Shown: positions 44,405 to 53,382, counted from the stretch's first letter. The stretch: 64,000 nucleotides of DNA from Mycobacterium sp. URHD0025 (GCF_000426065.1 NZ_AUEQ01000012.1:248001-312000), one strand, 5' to 3'. The notes: generated from the letters alone by a model not told the origin. Made by a program: numbers and translations.

Positions 44405-45874
44405 ATGAATCAGTGGTCGGGGATGTCGTCGCAAAGTAGCAACCGTGACTGGGAAGCGAATGGCACGGCGGATCAACGGGATTCAAGCCCGTGGAGCCGC
44501 AAGGGCTATCAGCAGCCGTACCCGCCTTATGGGGTGCATCCCGAGGTGACCCAGAAGTTCGACGCCCCTCTGGTGCAGGAGAGTTCACAGCCGAAGAAGA
44601 AGTCGCGCGTCGGTGTGCTCGTCGCCGGCACCGCGGCGGTGGCGATGGCTACCGGCGCAGTGGCCGCAGTCGCCGTGGTGGATCACGCCGCACGCCCGAC
44701 GCCAGTCGCTCAGGCACCGGCCGCTGACCGCATCGGCATACCTTCGCCGGCCGTGGGAGCCGCTCCGGCACAGCCGAAGGGTTCCGCACCCGCCGGGTCT
44801 GTTGAACAGGTCTCCGCCAAGGTGCTGCCCAGCGTGGTGAAGTTGCAGGTCGAGACCGGTCAAGGGCGGGAGGAAGGGTCCGGCATCGTTCTGAGCGAAG
44901 ACGGCCTGATCCTGACCAACAACCACGTCGTGGCCTCGGCCGCCCAAGGTGCCGGCGGTCAGGGTCCGATGGCCGCGCAGGCGTCACCTGATGGCGCGTT
45001 CCCCGGATTCCCGCGCGGACTGCTTCCCGGCGGACAGTTCCCCGGCGACGACCCGTATTCGCCCGACGGCCCTTCGGCCAACAGTTCCGGTCGCTCCGGC
45101 GGCGCCATCCAGGCGACCATCACGATGTCCGACGGACGCACGGCGCCGTTCACCGTTGTCGGCACCGATCCCGACGACGACATAGCGGTGGTGAAAGCGC
45201 AGAACGTCTCCGGGCTCACTCCGATCACGATCGGCTCGTCGAAAGACCTCAAGGTGGGCCAGAACGTCGTTGCGGTCGGCTCGCCTCTGGGCCTTCAGGG
45301 CACCGTGACGACCGGCATCATCAGCGCGCTGGATCGCCCGGTCGCGACCGGCGACGGGCAATCCGGCCAGCATTCGGTGATGAGTGCCATTCAGACTGAC
45401 GCCGCGATCAATCCCGGCAACTCCGGTGGTGCTCTGGTGGACATGAACGGGGACCTCATCGGCGTCAATTCGGCGATCGCATCGTTGGGGGACAGTCAGG
45501 GTTCGCAAGGTGGCGGGCAAGCCGGATCCATCGGTCTGGGTTTCGCCATCCCGGTGGATCAAGCCAAACGTATTGCCGACGAACTTGTTTCGACGGGAAC
45601 CGTGCAGCACGCCTCGTTGGGCGTGCAACTTTCCGGCAATGACACCCGGGGCGCCGCCGTCGCCGGCGTCGTCGCAGGCGGTCCGGCAGCAGCCGCGGGC
45701 CTGCCGGAAGGAGCAGTGATCACCAAGGTCGACAACCATGTGATCGACGGTCCGGATGCCCTGGTCGCCGCCGTGCGCTCCAAGGCGCCGGGGGACACCG
45801 TGACGCTGACCTATGAGGATGCGTCCGGAGCTTCGCGAACCGTGGATGTCACTCTCGGGCAGGTGCAGGCGTAG
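44405..45874 (+). CDS. pepD: HtrA/PepD-type membrane serine protease with PDZ domain
   Basis: A 489-residue protease. Residues 1-67 are a hydrophilic cytoplasmic tail, 69-92 a membrane segment, then a trypsin-like domain with His174 (TNNHVV), Asp259 (DPDDDIAVVKA) and Ser340 (NPGNSGG). A PDZ domain fills 395-485. A Pro/Gly-rich insert (180-232) lies after the His region. It resembles M. tuberculosis PepD (Rv0983), which degrades misfolded exported proteins and is controlled by MprAB and SigE. A 12-bp hairpin terminates it. Confidence 0.9.
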   Translation: MNQWSGMSSQSSNRDWEANGTADQRDSSPWSRKGYQQPYPPYGVHPEVTQKFDAPLVQESSQPKKKSRVGVLVAGTAAVAMATGAVAAVAVVDHAARPTPVAQAPAADRIGIPSPAVGAAPAQPKGSAPAGSVEQVSAKVLPSVVKLQVETGQGREEGSGIVLSEDGLILTNNHVVASAAQGAGGQGPMAAQASPDGAFPGFPRGLLPGGQFPGDDPYSPDGPSANSSGRSGGAIQATITMSDGRTAPFTVVGTDPDDDIAVVKAQNVSGLTPITIGSSKDLKVGQNVVAVGSPLGLQGTVTTGIISALDRPVATGDGQSGQHSVMSAIQTDAAINPGNSGGALVDMNGDLIGVNSAIASLGDSQGSQGGGQAGSIGLGFAIPVDQAKRIADELVSTGTVQHASLGVQLSGNDTRGAAVAGVVAGGPAAAAGLPEGAVITKVDNHVIDGPDALVAAVRSKAPGDTVTLTYEDASGASRTVDVTLGQVQA

Positions 45875-45885
45875 GAACCTCGGAG

Positions 45886-45919
45886 TCGGCCCCAGCCTGG
45901 TATTCCTGGCTGGGGCCGA
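45886..45919. terminator. 12-bp hairpin after pepD
   Basis: TCGGCCCCAGCC (45886-45897) is perfectly complementary to 45908-45919 with a 10-nt loop. It begins 11 bases after the pepD stop and lies 22 bases before the stop of the convergent AraC gene, so it may serve both. A short T-containing stretch follows. Confidence 0.75.
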
Positions 45920-45941
45920 TCGTCATTGCCGTTTCGGGGGG

Positions 45942-46997
45942 TCACGTAATCGGCGATGCTCCCGGAAATGGTTGTAGCACAGCAGGATTTCCCACGCTGT
46001 GGCGGTACGCGGTGGGCGTGGTGTCGAACCAGCGCTTGCAGGCTCGGGTGAGCACGCTGTGTTCGGCATAGCCGAGATGGCGGCAGATTTGGTCCAGGCT
46101 CAGGTCGGTATCGAGCAGTAGCCGGTGGGCGACGTCGCGGCGGGTCTCCTCGAGTAGTTCGGCGAAGGTGGTGTCTTCGGCGGCCAGGCGGCGACGCAGG
46201 GTTTTGGGGTGAAGGCCGAACTGACGCGCGGCGATCTCGGCGGTGAGATTTCCGGTCGGCAGTAATTGGCGGATGACGCTGCGCAGAGTGTCTGCCAGGC
46301 CGCGGGTCGTGGTGGCCGGGGTGGTGGACAGGTAGTTCAGGGCGAGTTGATGGGCGACGATGTCGTGGCTGAGCGGCCGTTGCAGATCGCTTGCGCGCAC
46401 GGTGAATCCGGCGATCGGCTCGTCGAAGTGCGGCGGGCAACCGAAATAGCGGCGATAGTCGGTTTTGGTGCCCAGCGCCGGGTGGGGCAGGTGCACGGCC
46501 ACGGGTCGGTAGGCGGTGCCCAGAAACAGATGCAGCGCCTGCAATGTGACACCGAGCGCCAGTTCGATCGCCTGCGCCTGCGCCTGCGCAGGTCGCGGAT
46601 TGAGCAGGAAGTCGAACTCGAACCGGCCCAGTGCGGGATCGGGATGGACAGTGACCCGCGTGACGATGCCGGGACTGTAGGCGTTCATGTAGGTGTCGAG
46701 TACGGCGAACGCGTCGGCAACGGTGGCCGAGGTGCGGGCCGCGAATCCGACCGGGCCGAGGATGTCGATGCTTTGGCGCAGCGCGAGCTGACGACCGAAG
46801 TCACCCACGTTGAGAACCACGGCCGCGTCCTCCACGGCGGCGATGGCGTTGCGCAGCGGGATATATCGGTCACGGTGCCCGACGTCATCGGCATCGAGGT
46901 TGACCAATCCGAGCAACGCTGCGGGGTCACCGCCGTGCGCGGTCACCAGTGACGAATACCCGGTCAGTGAAGAGCCCCGGATCAGCAACATGTCCAT
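45942..46997 (-). CDS. AraC-family regulator (AraC_binding_2/OruR type)
   Basis: A 351-residue regulator. The N-terminal 190 residues form an arabinose-binding-like domain of the Arabinose_bd (OruR/ArgR-type) group. The C-terminal HTH contains NLTAEIAARQFGLHPKTLRRRLAAEDTTF and LDQICRHLGYAEHSVLTRACKRWF. The ATG at 46997 is the best of several, as no strong ribosome-binding site is seen. It diverges from the DUF1254 lipoprotein gene and may control it. Confidence 0.8.
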   Translation of the reverse strand: MDMLLIRGSSLTGYSSLVTAHGGDPAALLGLVNLDADDVGHRDRYIPLRNAIAAVEDAAVVLNVGDFGRQLALRQSIDILGPVGFAARTSATVADAFAVLDTYMNAYSPGIVTRVTVHPDPALGRFEFDFLLNPRPAQAQAQAIELALGVTLQALHLFLGTAYRPVAVHLPHPALGTKTDYRRYFGCPPHFDEPIAGFTVRASDLQRPLSHDIVAHQLALNYLSTTPATTTRGLADTLRSVIRQLLPTGNLTAEIAARQFGLHPKTLRRRLAAEDTTFAELLEETRRDVAHRLLLDTDLSLDQICRHLGYAEHSVLTRACKRWFDTTPTAYRHSVGNPAVLQPFPGASPIT

Positions 46998-47143
46998 GAC
47001 AGTCAAGAACTTGTCCAGGAAAGTCAAGACAACCTGGTCGGCATGCAGCAAGATGATCGGAGCCCGGTTCACTGGCGACGGTGACATGGGGACGGGCCCG
47101 TTGTAACTACACGCGTGCCGGTGCGGCACGCCGGTCTGTCCCG

Positions 47144-48604
47144 ATGAAGGGGTGTGGGTTGAAGTTCTCCAATTCGTGGCAATGGCTGAAGGGTGCGGTT
47201 GCCGTGATAGCGGCGACGGCTGCATCGACGGCTGCGCTGACGGCGTGCAGCGGTACCGGCGGATCCGACGATCGGAATGAGTTGAGCATGGAGCAAGTGC
47301 GCGAAATCGCGAAAGAAGCCTACATTTACGGCTTTCCGATGGTCGACAACTACCGCATCCAATACTCCTACTTCGTCGACAAGGAGGATTCGAATTACAA
47401 GGGCGCATGGAACCAGCTCCACAGCATCGCCCGCGTTGCCACACCGGCCGACACCGCCATCCAGACACCCAACTCCGACACGCCCTATTCCTTCGTCGGC
47501 GCTGACCTGCGCAGCGAGCCGCTCGTGCTGACCATCCCGCCCATCGAGGCCGGGCGCTACTTCTCCGTGCAGTTCATCGACGCCTACACCTACAATTTCG
47601 CCTACGTCGGCAGCCGCACCACCGGCAACGGCGGCGGCACATATCTGCTTGCCGGACCGAACTGGCACGGCGAGAAGCCCGCCGGCATCACCGAAGTCGT
47701 CCAGTCCGACACCGATTTCGCGTTCGCCGCCTACCGCACCCAGCTGTTCGGTCCCGACGACCTCGACAACGTCAAGAAGATCCAGGCAAGCTACCGGGCC
47801 CAACCCTTGTCGGCGTTTCTGAACCAGCCGGCCCCGGCCGCAGCGCCCGCCATCGACTTCGTCAAACCCCTGGCGCCCGAGCAGGAGAAGACCTCGGCCG
47901 AGTTCTTCGACATCCTGGACTTCACGCTGCGCTACGCCCCGACGCTGCCGTCGGAGAAAGACCTGCGAGCCCGTTTCGCCACCATCGGTATCGGCGGTGA
48001 CGACGCCTTCAACGCAGACACGCTGACACCCGATATGCGCGCCGCCATCGAAGGCGGAATGGCCGACGCCTGGGCAGAATTCACCGCTTTGCAGACAGAC
48101 AAGATCAACACCGGGAAGGTGACCACCGCCGATCTTTTCGGAAGCCCCGAGGAAATGGGCGACAACTACCTCTACCGGATGGCCGGGGCCGTGCTGGGCA
48201 TCTACGGCAACACCAAGCAGGAGGCGATCTACCCGTACTTCGCGACCGACTCGGCTGGAGCGCCGCTGAACGGGGCCAACAACTACACCTACCGGTTCCC
48301 GCCCGGACAGCTGCCTCCTGTCAAGGCGTTCTGGTCGTTGACCATGTACAAGCTGCCGGAGATCCTGCTGGCGGCCAATCCCATCGACCGGTACCTGGTC
48401 AACTCAGCGATGCTGCCGAGCCTCAAACCCGACGCCGACGGCGGTTACACCCTCTACATTCAGCACGCATCACCAGGCGCGGACAAGGAATCCAACTGGC
48501 TGCCTGCTCCGCAAGGCCCGTTCAGTCTCGTCGAACGGCTGTACTGGCCCGAGCAATCCGCGATCGATGGCCACTGGCAGGCACCCAAACCGCAGAAGGT
48601 CTAG
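47144..48604 (+). CDS. DUF1254/DUF1214 lipoprotein
   Basis: A 486-residue exported protein. A lipobox ALTAC places the lipidated Cys at 35. The DUF1254 domain (EAYIYGFPMVDNYRIQ, then TPNSDTPYSFVGADL) covers the first half, and DUF1214 (PPVKAFWSLTMYKLPEI, NPIDRYLVNS) the second. Function unknown; the family is widespread in soil bacteria. ATG 47144 or TTG 47159 can start it. The AraC gene diverges from it, 146 nt between starts. Confidence 0.85.
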   Translation: MKGCGLKFSNSWQWLKGAVAVIAATAASTAALTACSGTGGSDDRNELSMEQVREIAKEAYIYGFPMVDNYRIQYSYFVDKEDSNYKGAWNQLHSIARVATPADTAIQTPNSDTPYSFVGADLRSEPLVLTIPPIEAGRYFSVQFIDAYTYNFAYVGSRTTGNGGGTYLLAGPNWHGEKPAGITEVVQSDTDFAFAAYRTQLFGPDDLDNVKKIQASYRAQPLSAFLNQPAPAAAPAIDFVKPLAPEQEKTSAEFFDILDFTLRYAPTLPSEKDLRARFATIGIGGDDAFNADTLTPDMRAAIEGGMADAWAEFTALQTDKINTGKVTTADLFGSPEEMGDNYLYRMAGAVLGIYGNTKQEAIYPYFATDSAGAPLNGANNYTYRFPPGQLPPVKAFWSLTMYKLPEILLAANPIDRYLVNSAMLPSLKPDADGGYTLYIQHASPGADKESNWLPAPQGPFSLVERLYWPEQSAIDGHWQAPKPQKV

Positions 48605-48699
48605 AACCCATCCTGCGCGAGGTGGCCGCTGGATTCAACCCGGATGAGAGCACGTACACGCATGGTTTCGTATGTCGATCACCGAACTTGGAGGTTCCG

Positions 48700-48960
48700 A
48701 TGAAGAAGTGCACGCTCGTCCTCATTGCTGCCACGGCCCTGTCCATAGCGCCGATGACGGGAGCGCCCGCCGCGGGCGCGGAAGTCTGTGCCGGCGCCGA
48801 CGGACGCCATTTCGCCGCCGGCGGCTGCACCGACATCGCCGGTGACGCCGCCACCGGTGCGGCCATCGCCGCAGCCCACGATCCCTATGTTGCCGGTGAA
48901 ATCCCTTGTTACACCGTCGAAGGCGTGCCCTACTACACTCCGCCCGGGGAGCCTTGCTGA
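48700..48960 (+). CDS. Small secreted Cys-containing protein
   Basis: An 86-residue protein with a signal peptide (1-27, cleavage near AGA) and four cysteines at 30, 43, 70 and 86, enough for two disulfides. The middle (AGDAATGAAIAAAHDP) is Ala-rich and the end Tyr/Pro-rich (VPYYTPPGEPC). GGAGG lies five bases before the ATG. No family is recognised. Confidence 0.65.
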   Translation: MKKCTLVLIAATALSIAPMTGAPAAGAEVCAGADGRHFAAGGCTDIAGDAATGAAIAAAHDPYVAGEIPCYTVEGVPYYTPPGEPC

Positions 48961-49007
48961 TTCGTGATCGGAAAGCGCCGGCCCCTCGGGGATTGCCGAG
49001 GTGACGA

Positions 49008-49349
49008 CTAGATGGCCCCAGGTGTTCCAGGCGGGCTCATCGACCCGTCGACATTGGGCACCATTGCCGGGGCCGGGATCCCGCCTCCGGCAGCGTCATC
49101 TCCGGGGATGCCGTCGTCGGGCGCCTGGTCGTACATGCCTCCGAAGCAGGACGGATTCCACCCCTCAGTCGCGCATGCCGGATCATCCGGGCTATTGGGT
49201 TCGAAAGTCGCGAGCATGCCGGGTGGCGCTGAAGCGACGGCGGCGATATTCGCTGGAAGCACCGCACCCAGCACGGATAGTCCAGCAATCGCCGCCACGG
49301 CTGCTCTGTTCAGCGTGTTTCGTGCCTCACAAGTCATCGTCCGACTCAT
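49008..49349 (-). CDS. Secreted protein, unknown function
   Basis: A 113-residue protein with an export segment (15-40, AVAAIAGLSVLGAVLPANIA) and a Pro/Gly/Asp-rich mature part with two cysteines (DDPACATEGWNPSCFGG). AAAGGAG precedes the ATG at six bases. It lies between two unrelated transcripts. No known family. Confidence 0.6.
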   Translation of the reverse strand: MSRTMTCEARNTLNRAAVAAIAGLSVLGAVLPANIAAVASAPPGMLATFEPNSPDDPACATEGWNPSCFGGMYDQAPDDGIPGDDAAGGGIPAPAMVPNVDGSMSPPGTPGAI

Positions 49350-49504
49350 CTGCCGCTCCTTTACCTGGGACCTGACGCGGGGCGGCTTGACGTTTGCCAT
49401 GGCCGATCCGGTATTGCCCATGCTTGCAGTTCCGCAGGTGCCGTGGGTGAAAACCGGAGCTTCGCTGGCAGATCCTGGCGATGCCAGTTGTCAGAGGAGT
49501 CCGC

Positions 49505-49924
49505 TCACGTGGACGGCAGGGCATCTACGATCGGGGTGTTCTGGGCTGCGGCGACCCACCATTTTCCGCCACTGAGCACCAAGACGTACATCGCCATCTC
49601 GCTGAAACCACCGTCAAGCGCACTTCGGCGAATCTGCGCCACGGTCACCCCTGGTGCGGGGCAGACGACCTGCGCCAGTTCAAAGCGTGATGGCGGAACA
49701 ACAGGTGGGCCGCTCATCATCCGGCGGTGAATCGGGTTGAGGATCGAATATCCTTGGAGTGCCGCGCCTTTCGGCGTGCCCCAAAGGATGTCGCCGGCGA
49801 ACATGCTGTCGTAGACGTCGGCGTCGCCCGCGTCGCCGCCACGCTGAAGTTGGTCGATCAGATCACGCACCGCTTGCGAGCCGTCGAGGGTCGGATCATC
49901 GAGGTCGGGGCGTCGCGTCGTCAT
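49505..49924 (-). CDS. SnoaL/NTF2-like protein
   Basis: A 139-residue NTF2-fold protein of the SgcJ/EcaC-type group (VRDLIDQLQRGGDAGDADVYDSMFAGDILWGTPKG, and ending in VLVLSGGKWWVAAAQNT). The cone-shaped fold binds small molecules or catalyses isomerisations; no specific activity is implied. A TACGGT -10 element ends six bases before its ATG (minus strand) and a MerR-type operator lies in a 19-base spacer before it. It follows the DinB gene by 33 bases. Confidence 0.8.
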   Translation of the reverse strand: MTTRRPDLDDPTLDGSQAVRDLIDQLQRGGDAGDADVYDSMFAGDILWGTPKGAALQGYSILNPIHRRMMSGPPVVPPSRFELAQVVCPAPGVTVAQIRRSALDGGFSEMAMYVLVLSGGKWWVAAAQNTPIVDALPST

Positions 49925-49940
49925 CGCTCAACCGTAATAT

Positions 49941-49956
49941 CTCAACTGCACTTGAG
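49941..49956 (-). promoter_or_regulatory. MerR/SoxR-type operator in a 19-nt promoter spacer
   Basis: On the minus strand CTCAAGTGCAGTTGAG is an almost perfect dyad (one mismatched pair), like SoxR boxes. TTGAAC (49961-49956) and TACGGT (49936-49931) form -35 and -10 elements 19 bases apart, the stretched spacer typical of MerR-controlled promoters, with the dyad inside it. It should drive the SnoaL-like gene. Confidence 0.65.
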
Positions 49957-49957
49957 T

Positions 49958-50461
49958 TCAAGGAGTTTCACGCGCCCGGTGATCGGAATCGATCTGTTCG
50001 CGAAGAATATCTCCGTGACCCGCGTGCCTGGCGAACTCTTCGATCATGGCGAGCAGGGTCCATCGCATGCTGACTGTGCCTTCGCGGGGATTGTGCTTTG
50101 TGTCGTCGAGGTCGAACCCGGCCGCGATGGCTCGTGACCGCCGGCTCGCGCGCTCGAACTCGGCGATGACGTCGGGCAGTGTCTCGACGTCTGATACGGC
50201 GAAGGTGCCCTCGTCGCGGTTGGAGTATCCGTCGCACTCAGATTCATCGAGACCGGCCCAGAACCGTTGGAACCAAATCCTTTCCGCAGCAGCGGCATGT
50301 TTGAGGATCGAGATCGGCGTCGAAAGCGATGTGACGAGCCGACGGCGGGCGTCTGCCTCGGACAGGCCTCGTGCTGTCTCGATGAGCGCCTGCCGGTTGC
50401 GGTCGAGCATGTTCTCGATGATCTCTCGCTCGCTGCCGTTGGTAATCCGGTAGGTATTCAT
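49958..50461 (-). CDS. DinB-family protein (DUF664)
   Basis: A 167-residue four-helix DinB/DUF664 protein. Metal-site histidines are seen in ISILKHAAAAERIWFQ and the closing MIEEFARHAGHGDILREQID. Such proteins are often mycothiol-dependent enzymes in actinobacteria. It is the first gene of a small minus-strand set with the SnoaL-like gene, whose promoter overlaps its stop codon. The ATG at 50461 removes an unlikely 18-residue extension. Confidence 0.85.
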   Translation of the reverse strand: MNTYRITNGSEREIIENMLDRNRQALIETARGLSEADARRRLVTSLSTPISILKHAAAAERIWFQRFWAGLDESECDGYSNRDEGTFAVSDVETLPDVIAEFERASRRSRAIAAGFDLDDTKHNPREGTVSMRWTLLAMIEEFARHAGHGDILREQIDSDHRARETP

Positions 50462-50897
50462 GGGTTTTCGGCTCCATTCTGGGTGCTGTGGTCTGTGATG
50501 GCAGAACGTGGTCACAGAAGCTGTGGGTGTGCCGATGCATCTGGGGCAGCGACGAGGTGGCCGACGCCGGTAGGCGATCGGGAGAGGGGAGCGCCCAACG
50601 CGCGGATGCGGACGATCGCGGGCGAAACGGCTGCTGCCAGAGCCAGTATGTCGGAGATCTTGATTCAGGGCTACGACTTGACGACTCGGGGACAGCTGAT
50701 GGACCAGGCGTCCCCGAAAATTAGTTGGACGGGATCAGATGCAAGTTGATAGCGTGCGCGAGACCGTGACATTACGCGAGGAGGTGAGACCCATGACCGC
50801 AGGAATCATGTGGGTGCTCCCACTCGTGCTCACGGTCGGGCGTTGACGTAGGTGTCGCCGGGAGCGCCTGAAACAGGCAATCCCGAAAGGCAACACC
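50462..50897. other. Gap with no clear gene except one 17-codon frame
   Basis: About 435 nt between the divergent DinB gene and the alpha/beta hydrolase gene. Open frames here read as shadows. The only translated-looking element is a short frame at 50793-50846 with a strong ribosome-binding site. Confidence 0.4.
50793..50846 (+). CDS. Possible 17-residue leader peptide
   Basis: A very short frame, MTAGIMWVLPLVLTVGR, preceded by GAGGAGGTGAGA and ending 51 bases before the hydrolase ATG. It is hydrophobic. It could be a leader peptide, a small membrane peptide or chance. No attenuator structure is obvious. Confidence 0.25.
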   Translation: MTAGIMWVLPLVLTVGR

Positions 50898-51659
50898 ATG
50901 CAATTCATTTCTGCGACATCGTCGAACGGTGTCATCGAACGCAATTTCGCCGTGGGCGAGGTCACCGGCGTGCTGTGGTCGCCCGCATCGACGTCCGTCG
51001 GTGGGCCACTGCTCTTGTTGGGGCACTCCGGCGGCATGCACAAGAAGGCTCCCGGGCTGGTGGCCAACGCGCTTCACAGCGTTACCGCCCATGGGTTCAC
51101 CGTCGCTGCCATCGACGCACCGGGACATGGCGACCGGCCCCGAAGCGATCAGGATCAACAGTGGGCCGAGGAAATCCATCGGGCCCGTGCGGCGGGGGAG
51201 CCGATCGCCCCCATCGTCATCGACTACAGCATGTCGCTCGCGCGGCGTGCGGTACCGGAATGGCAAGCAACGCTGGACGCGTTACTGGCGTGGCCGGAGA
51301 TCGGCGACGAAGCGCCCATCGGATATGGCGGCGTGTCATCGGGAGTCGTGACCGGGCTGCTGTTGGCCGCGGTCGAACCCCGGATCGCTGCCGTGAGCTT
51401 CGGCGCGGTTTTCGTAGACGACACTCTGATCGAGGCCGCACGGCGGATCAGAGTTCCGGTCGAGTATTGGATCCCTTGGGACAACGACATTTTCAATCGC
51501 GCATACGAGGTCGATTTGTTCGATGCGTTCGGGTCGACGGAGAAGACTCTGCACGCCCATTCGGGCCGGCCTCATTCTGCACCGGAACACGCACGCGACA
51601 GTTCGGCTCGGTTCTTCGCTCGCCACCTTCGCCGTTACGCGAGAGGCGGGTCGGACTGA
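50898..51659 (+). CDS. Alpha/beta hydrolase (dienelactone-hydrolase-like)
   Basis: A 253-residue hydrolase. The fold markers are LLLLGHSGGMHKKAP (oxyanion region), AIDAPGHGDRP, and a nucleophile elbow GGVSSGV near 150. The acid is likely in VEYWIPWDNDIF and the His in SGRPHSAPEHARDSS. It resembles DLH/acyl-peptidase-like esterases; substrate unknown. It is convergent with the ANTAR gene. Confidence 0.75.
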   Translation: MQFISATSSNGVIERNFAVGEVTGVLWSPASTSVGGPLLLLGHSGGMHKKAPGLVANALHSVTAHGFTVAAIDAPGHGDRPRSDQDQQWAEEIHRARAAGEPIAPIVIDYSMSLARRAVPEWQATLDALLAWPEIGDEAPIGYGGVSSGVVTGLLLAAVEPRIAAVSFGAVFVDDTLIEAARRIRVPVEYWIPWDNDIFNRAYEVDLFDAFGSTEKTLHAHSGRPHSAPEHARDSSARFFARHLRRYARGGSD

Positions 51660-51697
51660 CCTCAACGGGTGTCTGTGGGTCGCCGTCGTGGCGGCCC

Positions 51698-51979
51698 TCA
51701 TCGATGGCCGGCAGGGCTGGGTTGCAATTGGTCCCACATCGTGCGGGCGGCATCGACGACGCGGTCGTCGAGATGGTGGGTCGGTGCCGCCTGCGCGATC
51801 GCCACGAGCGCGTCGGCGAGGCAGATCGGACCGACCGAATGCTGCCGGGCGTGCTCCACAATCTCGTCGAACGCTTGCTCGACGCTGCATCGTCGTAGGC
51901 CCACGACGATTCCTTTGGCAGTGTCCAGCGCCCGCGCACCCGCGGATGTCTGGCCGGGCGATCCGGTGTGGGCGTACAT
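51698..51979 (-). CDS. ANTAR-domain protein, short
   Basis: A 93-residue protein consisting mostly of an ANTAR RNA-binding domain (ALDTAKGIVVGLRRCSVEQAFDEIVEHARQHSVG). It has no sensory domain of its own. ANTAR proteins bind paired hexaloop hairpins in leader RNA and prevent termination. GGAGGTGA precedes the ATG at 51979. A second ANTAR protein is encoded 126 nt upstream on the same strand. Confidence 0.8.
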   Translation of the reverse strand: MYAHTGSPGQTSAGARALDTAKGIVVGLRRCSVEQAFDEIVEHARQHSVGPICLADALVAIAQAAPTHHLDDRVVDAARTMWDQLQPSPAGHR

Positions 51980-52104
51980 ATCGTCATCACCTCCAGCATG
52001 ACTGTCGCATCGGTCATTTCGTTGTGTACCCACCGGTCGTGCGCCCCACCGTCCGAGCGGTCGGTGACGGGTCCTTTGGCAACGTTCCCGCGCTCGTCGT
52101 GCGG

Positions 52105-52836
52105 TCAGCGGGAGGTGGTGAGAAGCGCCTGGTCGACGTAGGTCAGCCCGGTGGGCGGAACCTTGCCCGAGATCGCCTCAAGGAACTGGGCGGCGAATTC
52201 ACGAAGTTTGGTGTTCGTCTCTTGGGAGCGCCAGACCAGGATCTCGAATGCACGCTGGGCCGAAACACCATAGGCGGCCATGAGTACGCCTTTGGCCTGT
52301 TCGATGAGGGACCTTGAGGCGGCGATATCGGACATCATCGCGGTGATCTCTGACTGCTGGGCCTCGGTGACATCGATGTAGAACCCCGAGGTGCCGGTCA
52401 CGGTGCCCTGGTCGTCACGCAGAAGGTCGCCCACCACGATCACCAAATGGGTGTGGCCTTCGGTGTCGATGATGCGGTGACGGCTGCTGAACGGTTGGCC
52501 GCCCAACACGAGGTCCAGTACCGCGGCCACCTGTTCACGGTCCTCGGGGTGCTTGTGTTGCAAGAGCAACTCGGTGGTGGGCTGGACCGTGCCGGGCTCG
52601 TACCCGTGCATCCGCGCAACCGCATCGGACCATTCCCACCGTTGGCCGTCCAGTAAGAACCTGAATCGTCCGACCCGTTGCGGCGCACCGGAACCCATGA
52701 CCGTCTCCACTGCCGTGAGCTCCTGAGCGATGCTGCCGTCGCCGTCCACCGAGTCGATGTTCGTTTCTGGCACGAACAGGGTGGACGTGGTCCGCTCGTC
52801 CACATCCGGGGTCAGATCTGATGAGTTCTCCACCAT
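52105..52836 (-). CDS. PAS-ANTAR regulator
   Basis: A 243-residue regulator. A PAS domain at about 58-155 (FRFLLDGQRWEWSDAVARMHGYEPG, then HRIIDTEGHTHLVIVVGDLL) is followed by an ANTAR domain (SLIEQAKGVLMAAYGVSAQRAFEILVWRSQETNTKLREFA). PAS would sense a ligand or redox state and ANTAR act on RNA. The acidic first 50 residues are disordered. GAGGGAAGG precedes the ATG. It diverges from a MerR-type regulator. Confidence 0.9.
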   Translation of the reverse strand: MVENSSDLTPDVDERTTSTLFVPETNIDSVDGDGSIAQELTAVETVMGSGAPQRVGRFRFLLDGQRWEWSDAVARMHGYEPGTVQPTTELLLQHKHPEDREQVAAVLDLVLGGQPFSSRHRIIDTEGHTHLVIVVGDLLRDDQGTVTGTSGFYIDVTEAQQSEITAMMSDIAASRSLIEQAKGVLMAAYGVSAQRAFEILVWRSQETNTKLREFAAQFLEAISGKVPPTGLTYVDQALLTTSR

Positions 52837-52959
52837 ATTTGGCCTTCCCTCAGGACTGGAAAACCTATGTCTGAAAGCATAGCCTTGTTGTATCGACGGT
52901 TCTACCCTTATTCGACGAAGATGGGTGAAGCGATTGGTCACGGAGGATGGAGAGAGGGT

Positions 52960-53382
52960 GTGACGAAGGAGGATGGGGCCGCGCGGTCGGCGCGCGGCGT
53001 GTACGGAATCTCGGTGGCCGCCGAGCTCTCCGGGATCGGGCCGCAGACGCTGCGCCTCTACGAACGGTGGGGATTGATCAACCCGTCGCGGACCGCGGGC
53101 GGGACCCGGCGCTACAGCGATGACGACATCGAACAGCTACGGCGGATCACCGAATTGGTCGACCAGGGCATCAATTTGGCCGGCATAGTCCAGATCCTCG
53201 ATCTGCAGGAGAAGAACGTCGAGCTCGAATCCGTCAACAGCGAGCTGGAATTGCGCAACGCTGCGCTCGAGGCCGACCGAGAGACCCCGCAACCGCAGCC
53301 ACGGCAGAAGGCCGCGGCCCGTGGCGGAGGGCGTCATGGCTCCGGGCACAACCCAGATTCCGCGAGACGCACCGGCCAGTAA
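52960..53382 (+). CDS. HspR-like MerR-family regulator
   Basis: A 140-residue regulator. The DNA-binding part (VYGISVAAELSGIGPQTLRLYERWGLINPSRTAGGTRRYSDDDIEQL) resembles HspR, and the INLAGIVQILDLQEKNVELESVNSEL helix forms the dimer coil. It is not beside dnaK, so it is a paralogue of HspR with other targets. GTG 52960 follows GAGAGAGG. A CTATG-N8-CATAG dyad lies upstream at 52865-52882. It might bind the MerR-type promoter at 49.9 kb. Confidence 0.8.
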   Translation: MTKEDGAARSARGVYGISVAAELSGIGPQTLRLYERWGLINPSRTAGGTRRYSDDDIEQLRRITELVDQGINLAGIVQILDLQEKNVELESVNSELELRNAALEADRETPQPQPRQKAAARGGGRHGSGHNPDSARRTGQ

